Assembly: GCA_905373475.1 (NCBI GenBank)
Contig: CAJPTC010000002.1
Coordinates: 1 to 64,000, forward strand
DNA from: Bacteroidia bacterium
GTDB taxonomy: Bacteria; Bacteroidota; Bacteroidia; Bacteroidales; CAJPTX01
Direction of reading: 5' to 3'
Length of the DNA: 64,000 bases
Below the pieces are notes generated by a model that did no database searches, was not told the DNA's origin, and saw only the letters and a program-made list of their open reading frames with translations. The translations under genes and the position numbers were made by a program. This document shows, piece after piece, positions 54,904 to 63,796 of the stretch. How positions within the stretch are numbered: the first letter of the stretch is position 1; each line of letters starts with the position of its first letter.

Positions 54904-57336
54904 CTATTTCGCCTTATAAATCACGGAAAAACGGATTGTTATGCGCTCACCCCGTTCATCTATGGCAGTGAGCAGATGCTCGCCCTCCTCGGGCAACAAT
55001 TGCATCTGGTGCAAGTGCAGGCTACGCCCTACATACGCATCGTCAAGATGCCAATACACTGTAGATTCGGGACGCGCGTGTGCGAGCTCAAAACGGACGG
55101 GACTCGGTTTACCATCTATATCGCGAGGCACCGAGACTTCCGTTCCATTCTGTCGCGGATAGATAAATTGCATGGTTTGTTGCCCTGCTATTTCGTCGCA
55201 TCCCTCCATCCATGCGGGGAGCACCTCATAAGTCGGATTCCATTTACTATAAAACCACGCCATGGCAGGAGGGAGTACAAACCAGGAGCGGTGGTGCATT
55301 TTCTCTAGTGGATAGCAGGTGGCATTTACGCGATAGTGTTCTGTCTCGTCCAAATGTACCAATTGGTGGTACGGACAAGGCGGATATTCGTACTCGCGGT
55401 TGGGGATAAATATCGTGTCGCGCTCCGTACAAACCTCGGTAGAGGGCATCCCGCTACGGCTACATACTTCTATACGACGGAGATCGTCTAGCGGCGTAGC
55501 GAACCATTCGCAACGAGGCAGAATTCCCCAAATTCGGAACATCAGTGGCGCGGCACTCTTTACACCCGAGAGGTCGGGTTGCCCCTCGCCTGTAGCATTT
55601 CCGTTCCATACTCCAACCACATAGCGTTTGTTTACTCCTATAGCCCATGCATCACGACTCCCCCAACTCGTTCCCGTTTTCCAAGCTACGGCACGCGTCG
55701 ATGAAAAATAACGCCATCCCACCTCCTCTTCTGGCCTTCCTACTTCACGCAACGCCTTAAAAGTGAGGTATATAGCACTGGCACTTAGGGGCGACTGTTG
55801 CTGCACACGCCCTTTATCTGTCCGCTCCGCTTGGTTGTAGTGCAAGGGACGAAAATCGGCGCTGTAGTAATTGCCCTCCTCAACAAAATGATTGAGCGTA
55901 CGCCCCATAGAGGCATAAATAGAACTCATCTCCCAAAGAGAGCTCTCTGCTCCCCCGAGAATTAGAGGCAAGCCGTAATAGTCTGCCGATTTATTGAAAG
56001 TAGTAGCACCGAGTTTTTTCAGAAGGTTGAGAAAGGCGTCTATGCCGTATTCTCGCAACAGATGCACTGAGGGGATGTTGAGCGAGCGCGCCAGTGCTTG
56101 CGACGCATGTACTGCACCACTAAACTGGTGTGAGGCATTTTCAGGCGCAAACGTCCCAATCTTAACAGGAAGATCGGGCACGAGCTGATTGGGCAGTAGC
56201 AAACCATCATCGAGCATCCCTGCATAAAGAAAGGGTTTCAGAATGCTCCCCGTGCTACGCTTAGCGGTAACGGTATTTACATAGCCTTGCCGCTTCTGCC
56301 CAAGTCCTGGCACATTCCCCACATAAGCCAAGACCTCGCCGCTCTCAACATCGGCCACTAAGACGCCTATGTTACGTCCTAACTGAGTGTGGTACTGTGA
56401 AACATAATCTTCGGCGAGTCGCTCGGTCTCACACTGAAGGTCGTAAGCCAACGTGGTATGAATATTCTGCCCGCGTAGCCCGTCTATGTAGGCATGATTT
56501 ACTAATTGCCATGCACGTTGCGGCAACTGCGACGGAGGTTCGGGCAAAGGCTCCAAAAGCGAGAGTTCTAGCGTTTCTGCATCAATTGTTCCTTGTTCGT
56601 AAAGCACACGAAGAAGCTGATCTCGCTTCTTGCGGAAAGCTTCGCTCAAACGTCCTGGGTAAATACTAGAAGGCGCGTTCGGTAATACAGCCAGTGCTGC
56701 CATCTGCCCCCAGCTCAGATTGTCGGCAGCAGTCTGGAAGTAACGCCATGCAGCAGCATCGAGCCCCACGACATTCCCCCCAAAAGGGGCATGGCTCGCA
56801 TAAAGCGCTAAAATTTCGTGTTTCGAGTAGGAGCATTCTAAGCGCAATGCCCATAGAGCCTCGATGAGTTTGTTCGCATAGTTTCGTTTCGCCCTAGGAT
56901 GCAACATTCGCGCTACTTGCATGGTAAGCGTAGAACCGCCCCGCACAATTCTGTGCGCCCGAAGATTAGAGACAAAGGCACTCGAGAGTGCAACAGGGTT
57001 GATTCCCAAGTGCCAATAGAAATAGCGATCTTCGTAAGCAATAGCGCACGCTGCAAATTTTTCGGGCACACTGTCAAGGGCAGGGAAACGATACTGCCCA
57101 TCGTCGGCAATGCTGGCAGCAAGAAGCGTCCCCTCGCGCGAGTAAAGCACAGTGCAGGTGGGAGTATTGAAAAGAGGGGAAGGGAGGCAGTAATAAAAGG
57201 CAATTCCCGCAAAAAGTGCTAGGATGAACAGAACAACTCGCACAGGAAAACGGCGTACGTAGTCCCGCAATGGAAGTAGTGCATTCCGTGTAGCGGCAGT
57301 GAAAAGAAGAAGCCGCTCATGGCCAATAACGCGCAT
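54904..57336 (-). CDS. pbpC: Penicillin-binding protein 1C
   Basis: 810 residues. One transmembrane segment (about residues 33-50, VVLFILALFAGIAFYY). The glycosyltransferase domain has the catalytic Glu in YEDRYFYWHLGINP and the RGGSTLTMQVAR motif. The transpeptidase domain has the SxxK serine in STGSILKPF (about residue 360), an SLN-type motif (RSLNIP) and KTGTSWGSRDAW (about residue 552). The C-terminal 90 residues are the family's extra BiPBP domain. It polymerises and crosslinks peptidoglycan in the periplasm. It lies 15 bp after the glutaminyl cyclase gene and is probably co-transcribed with it. Confidence 0.92.
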   Translation of the reverse strand: MRVIGHERLLLFTAATRNALLPLRDYVRRFPVRVVLFILALFAGIAFYYCLPSPLFNTPTCTVLYSREGTLLAASIADDGQYRFPALDSVPEKFAACAIAYEDRYFYWHLGINPVALSSAFVSNLRAHRIVRGGSTLTMQVARMLHPRAKRNYANKLIEALWALRLECSYSKHEILALYASHAPFGGNVVGLDAAAWRYFQTAADNLSWGQMAALAVLPNAPSSIYPGRLSEAFRKKRDQLLRVLYEQGTIDAETLELSLLEPLPEPPSQLPQRAWQLVNHAYIDGLRGQNIHTTLAYDLQCETERLAEDYVSQYHTQLGRNIGVLVADVESGEVLAYVGNVPGLGQKRQGYVNTVTAKRSTGSILKPFLYAGMLDDGLLLPNQLVPDLPVKIGTFAPENASHQFSGAVHASQALARSLNIPSVHLLREYGIDAFLNLLKKLGATTFNKSADYYGLPLILGGAESSLWEMSSIYASMGRTLNHFVEEGNYYSADFRPLHYNQAERTDKGRVQQQSPLSASAIYLTFKALREVGRPEEEVGWRYFSSTRAVAWKTGTSWGSRDAWAIGVNKRYVVGVWNGNATGEGQPDLSGVKSAAPLMFRIWGILPRCEWFATPLDDLRRIEVCSRSGMPSTEVCTERDTIFIPNREYEYPPCPYHQLVHLDETEHYRVNATCYPLEKMHHRSWFVLPPAMAWFYSKWNPTYEVLPAWMEGCDEIAGQQTMQFIYPRQNGTEVSVPRDIDGKPSPVRFELAHARPESTVYWHLDDAYVGRSLHLHQMQLLPEEGEHLLTAIDERGERITIRFSVIYKAK

Positions 57337-57351
57337 GTCTTCTCAAGTTCA

Positions 57352-58431
57352 CTACTCCTTTTGCAAATACTTACGGAGGAATTTTACCCGATAAAGGTAT
57401 GGCCAGTACTTCCCAGTGACGTAGAATTTTTTGTCGTGCGGGTCGTAGGCGATTCCATTGAGTACTTCGGCTTTTATGCCATTTGCCGACGGGCGGAGCA
57501 AACCCTCGAGGTGTACCAACCCCTCTACTACCCCGTTTGAAGGATTGATAATGGCAATCAGATCGGTGGTATAGACATTTGCATAGATTCTGCCATCTAC
57601 CCACTCTAGCTCATTAAGCCGATATAACGGACCTTGCTCGGTATAGACCTGTAGCGTACGCGCTACCCGATATGTAGCACTATCAAGAACATAAATATTC
57701 TCCGTGCCATCAGAGAGATACAAGGCAGTGCCGTCCGTCGTAAGTCCCCAACCTTGTGTATTGTAGTTAAAACTTCCGCGCGGCTCGAACGTCACAAAAT
57801 CGTATATAAAACAAGTGTTGCCCGTCCACGTGAGTTGGAATAGCTTCCCGTTCAAATACTCAAGCCCTTCCCCGAAATACTGCGCTGCAAGGTCGCGCTG
57901 TTGAACCACTTTGCCTGTCGTTATTTCCACTTTGCGCAGACTCGAAGCACCGCGCTGCCCAGTACTCTCGTATAGATAACCATTGCGCAAAAGCAAGCCC
58001 TGTGTATAGGCCTCAGGGTCGTGCGGGTACTCTTTTTCAACCACGTAGGTATAATCCACAGGCGGTGCAGAAGCCAAGATTCTCAACTTTCGGCGTTCCA
58101 CTTGCTCTTGCCCATCATGCCAAAAACTAACTTGCAACCAATGCACCCCAACCCCCCAATCTGCCGTCGGATATTGCCCTGTGGGTTGTAGCGTAAGGCG
58201 TCGTTGCATCACCGAGAGCACCACAGAATCAAGAAGGGCGATAGAATCGCTCGCATATTCAATATGCAGTGTGTCGCCAAGATGGAAGAGCGTGTCAGCT
58301 GTAGGATGCGTTATTCTTCCGAATTTGAGCTCATTTTGGGGTTGCAATACCTGATTATTGGGCGACTCCACCCCACAACATCCTAAAAGAAAAATCGGGA
58401 GGAATAGGATATACCAAACCGCGTTTCTCAT
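57352..58431 (-). CDS. Glutaminyl-peptide cyclotransferase, lipoprotein
   Basis: About 359 residues from the Met at 58431, whose sequence has a clear lipobox LLGC (Cys18); longer starts up to 58554 carry basic residues that would spoil the signal. A short N-terminal beta domain is followed by the plant/bacterial-type glutamine cyclotransferase beta-propeller: HDPEAYTQGLLL, YESTGQRGASSLRKV, GEGLEYLNGKLFQLTW, NELEWVDGRIYANVY, and NGIAYDPHDKKFYVTGKYW. It converts N-terminal Gln of exported proteins to pyroglutamate. In T9SS organisms many cargos and periplasmic proteins expose Gln after signal cleavage, and several signal peptides in this window end at A-Q or G-Q. Confidence 0.9.
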   Translation of the reverse strand: MRNAVWYILFLPIFLLGCCGVESPNNQVLQPQNELKFGRITHPTADTLFHLGDTLHIEYASDSIALLDSVVLSVMQRRLTLQPTGQYPTADWGVGVHWLQVSFWHDGQEQVERRKLRILASAPPVDYTYVVEKEYPHDPEAYTQGLLLRNGYLYESTGQRGASSLRKVEITTGKVVQQRDLAAQYFGEGLEYLNGKLFQLTWTGNTCFIYDFVTFEPRGSFNYNTQGWGLTTDGTALYLSDGTENIYVLDSATYRVARTLQVYTEQGPLYRLNELEWVDGRIYANVYTTDLIAIINPSNGVVEGLVHLEGLLRPSANGIKAEVLNGIAYDPHDKKFYVTGKYWPYLYRVKFLRKYLQKE

Positions 58432-58663
58432 CTTGTAGCTCTTAATGTTGAGAGAGAATAGCAACGAGTTTTTTGTTTTCATACATAGCTTATTTTGCAC
58501 TACGGCTTCAGCCCTTCTGCGAGGGCGAAAGTTAACGAAATCGCACGTATGCACATAGAATTACTACAGGTGCTACGAACACAGCTATGATATGGGAGAG
58601 CATTTTAGGTGTTGGGATGCTAAAAATAGCACGACCACAATGAATTTGTTTATACTGAGTTGC

Positions 58664-58671
58664 TACTTTTG
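58664..58671 (+). promoter_or_regulatory. Candidate -7 box upstream of the 58697 gene
   Basis: TACTTTTG matches TAnnTTTG. A TTTG lies 15 bp further up (58645-58648), which is shorter than the normal spacing. The ATG at 58697 follows after 25 bp. Confidence 0.5.
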
Positions 58672-58696
58672 CAGCAGAGATTCTTGTTTTCAAAAA

Positions 58697-59359
58697 ATGA
58701 CCAAAGAGAAAAGACGTAAGGTTCTGTCAATCGCCGCCATCTTACTATTCCTTTTGGCAGGTTTGTTCTATTGGGCGCGCTTCATGGGGCAGACGCCTGA
58801 CAATATAGTGCCTAGCACGGAACTACTGACAGCCGATTTATCAAGTCTCCGTTTCAATTTTGAAGGACACGAGTTCCGTTTCCCGCTTACGGTACGCGAA
58901 TTCAAAGACGCCACTAAGTGGGATATTAAGGATGAAGGCAGTAAGAATCTGGACTATGATGAGGTGCTAGAACCGCATACGTACGTTACAAACCAGATGA
59001 CGGCTTTTTATAGCAGCGAGCGGCATGTCTTCTTTCGTGTTGAAAATGATACTGACGAAGCGCGACACTTTCTAGACTGCAAATTGGTACAACTCTCTTT
59101 TCACAACAATAATTCTGAATTTGCATTTTGGCGGCGAAGTTGCACTCTTATATTGCCGAAAGGTATACGGATGGCAAGCACGTCTTCTACCCGTGAAGAG
59201 GTTATAGCGGCTTACGGTCAACCCTCCGAATCGGATAGTCGTATGCTGGAATATTCGTTTGATTATTATACAGTTACATTCATTTACAGCCCTTTGCCGA
59301 ACTCAAGGCTTCTACTGGTAAAGTTCGAATGTTCCGACTCGTTCCTCCAGGATGAATAA
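58697..59359 (+). CDS. Membrane-anchored protein of unknown function
   Basis: About 220 residues from the Met at 58697 (MTKEKRRKVLS); the ATG at 58592 lies before a good -7 box and is rejected. A single N-terminal transmembrane helix (SIAAILLFLLAGLFYWA) follows a basic start, so an inner-membrane anchor with a periplasmic domain is likely. The domain has a STREEVIAAYGQPSES segment that resembles the start of an SmpA/BamE-like fold, but the rest does not clearly match. Next gene, a DUF805 protein, starts 45 bp later in the same direction and the two may work together. Confidence 0.6.
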   Translation: MTKEKRRKVLSIAAILLFLLAGLFYWARFMGQTPDNIVPSTELLTADLSSLRFNFEGHEFRFPLTVREFKDATKWDIKDEGSKNLDYDEVLEPHTYVTNQMTAFYSSERHVFFRVENDTDEARHFLDCKLVQLSFHNNNSEFAFWRRSCTLILPKGIRMASTSSTREEVIAAYGQPSESDSRMLEYSFDYYTVTFIYSPLPNSRLLLVKFECSDSFLQDE

Positions 59360-59404
59360 AACTCCCTTTTGGTTTTCAATTCACTATTCTTAGATATCGT
59401 AAAT

Positions 59405-60412
59405 ATGAAGTGGTTTTTCGCAGCATTTAGGCAATATGCCAACTTTAGTGGTCGAGCAAGCCGCACTGAATTCTGGATGTTTACGCTGTTCAATACAATT
59501 CTGGTGCTGTTATTAGCGGCAATCGTCATCGCTTTAAGGCGTTTCTTTCCCCATATCCTTGATAGCGATTACAGATTCATATTCGTTGTCATAGCTGCTT
59601 ATTTATCAGTTACTATTATTCCGACAATTGCTATTAGTATACGCCGCTTGCACGATATCGAACACGGTAGTGTGTATCTACTCTATACTCTTTTTCCAAT
59701 CGTAGGATGGCTCATATTGCTAGCATTATTTTGCACACCCAGTGACGATTATGAAAATAAGTATGGGAAGCAACCGTTGTGCACTGCACATATAGTGCCA
59801 AAGAATACGTTTCTCCGCAAAGCGTTGATATGGCTTATCATTTCTTCTTTGTTCTACACGTCTATTCAGATTTTATCTACTGATGCAGCATTAAGCAAGT
59901 TGAGTATTATAGCAATACTGCTAATACCTCGCTATACTATCATGGGGATCTCTTTTCTACAGGAAAAAGATTATTCTCGCTTCGTAGGAGTCTTGTTTTT
60001 GATATCTTGTCTTTACAACTCTATTGCAACCATTTTTTATTCCTATATCTACCCCTCTAATTTCCCTCCTTTTATTTCTTTGATAAAATATCTCTCAATG
60101 ATACTTATGATCTTTTTCAGCATACAACTAATTAGAAAAAGACGATATGCGCCCTTAACAGACTACGCTTTGCTAAGCTCAGGAATTCTCGCTATTTTCT
60201 CGGAACTCTTTGGGGGTATTATGTTTTGGAAAAGTTTTGGAATTCGGTTAACGGCAGATTATCTCTACCAACAATATATTCCCATGTTTTCTTCGATATT
60301 ACTATCGGCCTCTCTCGTGAGTTATGCTATTGCCAATCGCAAAGAGCAAAAAGAGAGGAGATTAGATGGGGAGAATGCCAAACTAGACGTTCTGTCACAG
60401 ACCTCCAACTAA
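59405..60412 (+). CDS. DUF805-family integral membrane protein
   Basis: About 335 residues from the Met at 59405, where the family start MKWFFAAFRQYANFSGRASR lies; the ATG at 59369 is rejected. The first 120 residues match DUF805 (F-x-G-R-A-S-R-x-E-F-W ... ISIRRLHDIEHG ... CTPSDDYENKYG) with four transmembrane helices. The C-terminal 200 residues add about six more hydrophobic helices without a known domain. Length is well above the 110-150 residues normal for DUF805, so this is a fusion or extended form. Function unknown. Confidence 0.8.
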   Translation: MKWFFAAFRQYANFSGRASRTEFWMFTLFNTILVLLLAAIVIALRRFFPHILDSDYRFIFVVIAAYLSVTIIPTIAISIRRLHDIEHGSVYLLYTLFPIVGWLILLALFCTPSDDYENKYGKQPLCTAHIVPKNTFLRKALIWLIISSLFYTSIQILSTDAALSKLSIIAILLIPRYTIMGISFLQEKDYSRFVGVLFLISCLYNSIATIFYSYIYPSNFPPFISLIKYLSMILMIFFSIQLIRKRRYAPLTDYALLSSGILAIFSELFGGIMFWKSFGIRLTADYLYQQYIPMFSSILLSASLVSYAIANRKEQKERRLDGENAKLDVLSQTSN

Positions 60413-60425
60413 CGAACTATGTACC

Positions 60426-60696
60426 ATGGAAAAGAAGTCACGAGCAAAGAATAATAGGACGACAACGATTGCACCAGAAGAACTGCAATCATTACGAGAG
60501 AATATAATCGTCAATCACCGTACTCTTTCATCGTCCGACTGAACAGAGAGAGGGAAATGTGTGTGGTGGCAGCACGCGTGGAGTTGTACAATTCTCGGGA
60601 AATACCCTAAACAATATTCTTTGTAGCCCAAACTTCAAGAATGAGGTGAATATAGAAGAAGCTCAAACATACTTGCAACGTCTCCTTGAACGATAA
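60426..60696 (+). pseudogene. Possible small gene split by a frameshift
   Basis: An ATG at 60426 opens 38 codons (MEKKSRAKNNRTTTIAPEEL ... SSSD) ending at TGA 60540. A second open frame, shifted by +1, runs through the same place without an ATG and continues about 50 codons to TAA 60694, ending NIEEAQTYLQRLLER just 2 bp before the xseA start. Joined, they would give a protein of about 89 residues. No family is recognised. It could be a broken gene, a sequencing error or a chance pair of frames. Confidence 0.3.
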
Positions 60697-60698
60697 TC

Positions 60699-62156
60699 AT
60701 GCCTCCTGCGAACTACTTACAGCTTCATGAGCTTGCCGAACGGATACACAACGCCGTAGAAGCCCAATTCCAACTCCCTTTATGGGTAGTGGCTGAGGTG
60801 GCATCTATCACAGAATCGGCATCGGGGCATTGCTATCTGGAGCTTACCGAGTTTGATGAGAAGAGCCGCACGCAACTCACCTCTGTGCGCGCTATCATCT
60901 GGGCGAATAAATACAGCGAACTACGTTCTTTCTTTGAAGTAACCACACACACCACGCTGCGAAAAGGCATACAGCTCATGCTGCGTGTACGCGTAGAATA
61001 TTCTGTGCGTTACGGATTAGCACTCCAAGTGATTGATATAGACCCACAATACACCGTGGGCGAGCTTGCCTTGCAACGCCAACGAACCCTAGAGCAGTTG
61101 GAACGCGACGGGGTGCTCTACATGAACCGAGAGCTTCCTTTTCCCGAATTCCCACACCATGTAGCCGTTATCTCAGCTGCACGTGCCGCAGGCTATCAGG
61201 ATTTCTGTCACCAGCTACAAGGGGCAGTCGAACGATATGGTATCCAATTAAAACTTTTTCCAGCGCTCGTACAAGGCGACAAAGCTGTAGAATCTATCGC
61301 TCATGCCCTTGACCTTATCTTTGCCGAAGAAGAATACTGGGATATTGTCGTGATTATTCGCGGCGGGGGCGGACAAATGGATCTCAGTTGCTTTGATGCC
61401 TACGAACTCGCCTCGCTCGTAGCACAGTTCCCCCTACCCATTGTAACAGGGATTGGGCATGAGCGCGACGTATCTGTAGTAGACCTTGTTGCCAATGTAT
61501 CGCTAAAAACTCCTACTGCAGTAGCCGCCTACCTAGAAAACATTTTCGTAGAGGCCGAGAACGAACTCTTTGTGAAGTTACGGGAACTCATCCCACTTCT
61601 TCTGAACTATACCACGGAACAAACCGAAGTACTCAGTACATTGGCAAATACATTAGCACGTAACAAAGAGAACCTACTCACTACACACAAACTATGTTTA
61701 CTCCGACAGTTTGAGGCAAGTAGTTTGCGTTTTCGCGCACTTGTAGAACAATATTCCCCTCGCATAGCCCATTTTGCCGATAGAACAACACTTGTAGCGC
61801 AGAACCTCCTTAGACAGTATCCTGTGCAAGTAACACACCTCTTCACAGAGATACGCCCCATGGTACAAAATAGGCTTCAACAACTGGAATTGCAATTTTT
61901 ACACCGCTTACTAATACTACAGAGGCTTGATCCCCGCTTCGCGTTGAAGCACGGTTTTGCCATTGTTCAAGCAGGGAATAAAGGCTCTTTATCGGCACTC
62001 ACCGTGGGCGAAGAAATTCGGCTTTATACAGCCTTACGAACAGTACAAGCAACTGTATCTAGAGTTGTACCACAAACGCTTTTCCCGAACCTCAACGAAG
62101 AGTGCGAGAGTCAGCAAGAATGGCTAGAAACGCTCTATGAGAAGAAGGAGTTTTAA
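60699..62156 (+). CDS. xseA: Exodeoxyribonuclease VII large subunit
   Basis: 485 residues. An N-terminal OB-fold domain (LWVVAEVASITESASGHCYL) is followed by the catalytic domain with RGGGGQMDLSCFDAYELA (near residue 221) and TGIGHERDVSVVDLVANVS (near 250), and a long helical C-terminal region with the final DPRFALKHGFAIV. It degrades single-stranded DNA together with XseB in repair. No xseB is adjacent; the next gene is the convergent AAA/PD-(D/E)XK gene. The ATG at 60699 follows the stop of the small split frame by 2 bp. Confidence 0.93.
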   Translation: MPPANYLQLHELAERIHNAVEAQFQLPLWVVAEVASITESASGHCYLELTEFDEKSRTQLTSVRAIIWANKYSELRSFFEVTTHTTLRKGIQLMLRVRVEYSVRYGLALQVIDIDPQYTVGELALQRQRTLEQLERDGVLYMNRELPFPEFPHHVAVISAARAAGYQDFCHQLQGAVERYGIQLKLFPALVQGDKAVESIAHALDLIFAEEEYWDIVVIIRGGGGQMDLSCFDAYELASLVAQFPLPIVTGIGHERDVSVVDLVANVSLKTPTAVAAYLENIFVEAENELFVKLRELIPLLLNYTTEQTEVLSTLANTLARNKENLLTTHKLCLLRQFEASSLRFRALVEQYSPRIAHFADRTTLVAQNLLRQYPVQVTHLFTEIRPMVQNRLQQLELQFLHRLLILQRLDPRFALKHGFAIVQAGNKGSLSALTVGEEIRLYTALRTVQATVSRVVPQTLFPNLNEECESQQEWLETLYEKKEF

Positions 62157-62167
62157 CAAAAGCTTAA

Positions 62168-63796
62168 CTAATCGGGATTTGAACGATTAGCACTCTCACT
62201 ACGCCGAACCTCCCACTCCCCGATATTTCGTTTCGCCTCATCAAAGCTTGCGCCTACCAGAATGAGCTCCTTGCCTGACGATTCGTACTTGGTAGCGTAA
62301 CCTTTATCAATAATCTGTTGTAAAGCCTCTTGGGCACTGCCAGAACTCCAGAGCTTGAACTCAAACACATAAACAAACTTGGGCGTTATCACAACACAAT
62401 CCGCCCTACCCGTGCTATTTTGTACCTCCGTTTGTGTGAAAAGGCCCATCAAGGCAAAGACAAGATATACCGCGATTTGGTAGTCTCGCTCACGGAGTTC
62501 TATATCCTCCTTAGGCGCAGTATCATAAGGGATACTGGCAAGAAGAGAACGCAGGATTGTCATGAACGCATCCACATCGCCAGCTCGGACGGCATCCAGA
62601 AAATCGTTGACCGAAAAGCCAAGACTTAAATAGCTGGGAGCGTAGCCTGCCAACAGGTTTTCAAAGAAACCGAAACGAACCTCGTTGTTCGGGAAACCTA
62701 GCCGATAGGAGTCGGTTTCATTATCGTACCCCTTGATGGTCAGATAGCCTGTGTGATAAAGTATTGGTAACGGGTCTAGTATATCCGCACGAAAGCTGTC
62801 GAAACGAGTTTCACTCAGACGTACTTTACCCTCAAGGTTAGGAACAAAGTAGTGGGCTTTCTTGAGGTAATTTACCAAAAAAGTGGGCGTACCTGTCGTA
62901 AACCAATAGTTCTTTAGTTGACCTTTTTTTAGAATATTGAGGAGACTAAATGGGTTGTAAACCTTTTCGCCCTCTGCGGCAAAACAATAGCCGTCGTAAT
63001 TTTCCTTGAGGAGCTTTTTCGTTTCATCATACGAAAGCTTTTTCTTCTCCGCCAAAACACGAATATAGGCGGAAAAATAGGTTTCCAATTCTTGCTCGGT
63101 AATTCCACAGATGCCCGCATATTCGTTGTCCATTGAGAGGTCTTCAAGGTTATTGAGTCCACTAAAGACACTCACCTTGCTGAACTTAGTAATACCAGTG
63201 AGAAAGGCAAAACGGAGGTATTCATCGCTGCTTTTGATTACCGAGAAAACGCCCTTTAATATTCCTCTATACGTGGCATTTAGCACCTCATTATCCAAAG
63301 TTTCGTATAGCGGCTTATCGTACTCATCAACGAGTATAACCACTTCCCTCTGTTCTTTCTTATAAGCTCGTTCGATAATCCCCTTAAAGCGACTCGAATG
63401 GGTCTGCTCTATCTCATTTTTACCATATAGTTCTTCCCACGCCGTGAGATGTATATTCAAAATATTATCAAGGTCTTTTTCACTTCGATAATATTCTGTA
63501 TTGAGATCTAGATACAAAACAGTATACTCTTGCCACGCCTCTCTACCTTCTTGCTGCGCAAGTTCCTCTTCTGCCTTTTCGAGATACAAACCCTTAAACA
63601 GTTCTTTTTGACCGCGAAAATAGGCAGCAAGCGTAGAAAGGAACAAGCTCTTACCAAAATGACGAGGACGACTAAGGAAGTAGACCTTACCGCGCAACAA
63701 CTGCTCAATATACGGGGTCTTATCTACATAGAGATAGCCACTCTCTCTAAGAGATTGAAAACTTTGTACACCGATGGGGAGTTTCTGCGCTGACAT
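62168..63796 (-). CDS. AAA-ATPase-like / PD-(D/E)XK nuclease-like protein, copy 3
   Basis: 542 residues. Same layout as the genes at 5744 and 30406, but clearly more diverged: P-loop variant FLSRPRHFGKSLFLSTL, Walker B VVILVDEYDKPLY, C-terminal RADCVV and VFEFKLWSSG with tail LVGASFDEAKRNIGEW followed by an extra polar RRSESANRSNPD. It shares no long identical DNA block with the other two. Its stop lies only 11 bp from the xseA stop (convergent), with no hairpin between. The 200 bp upstream hold no recognisable element. Family function unknown. Confidence 0.85.
   Translation of the reverse strand: MSAQKLPIGVQSFQSLRESGYLYVDKTPYIEQLLRGKVYFLSRPRHFGKSLFLSTLAAYFRGQKELFKGLYLEKAEEELAQQEGREAWQEYTVLYLDLNTEYYRSEKDLDNILNIHLTAWEELYGKNEIEQTHSSRFKGIIERAYKKEQREVVILVDEYDKPLYETLDNEVLNATYRGILKGVFSVIKSSDEYLRFAFLTGITKFSKVSVFSGLNNLEDLSMDNEYAGICGITEQELETYFSAYIRVLAEKKKLSYDETKKLLKENYDGYCFAAEGEKVYNPFSLLNILKKGQLKNYWFTTGTPTFLVNYLKKAHYFVPNLEGKVRLSETRFDSFRADILDPLPILYHTGYLTIKGYDNETDSYRLGFPNNEVRFGFFENLLAGYAPSYLSLGFSVNDFLDAVRAGDVDAFMTILRSLLASIPYDTAPKEDIELRERDYQIAVYLVFALMGLFTQTEVQNSTGRADCVVITPKFVYVFEFKLWSSGSAQEALQQIIDKGYATKYESSGKELILVGASFDEAKRNIGEWEVRRSESANRSNPD

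Noticed and set aside
62156..62168. Terminator between xseA and the third AAA gene
   Set aside because: Only 11 bp separate the two stop codons and no stem-loop is present in or next to the gap.
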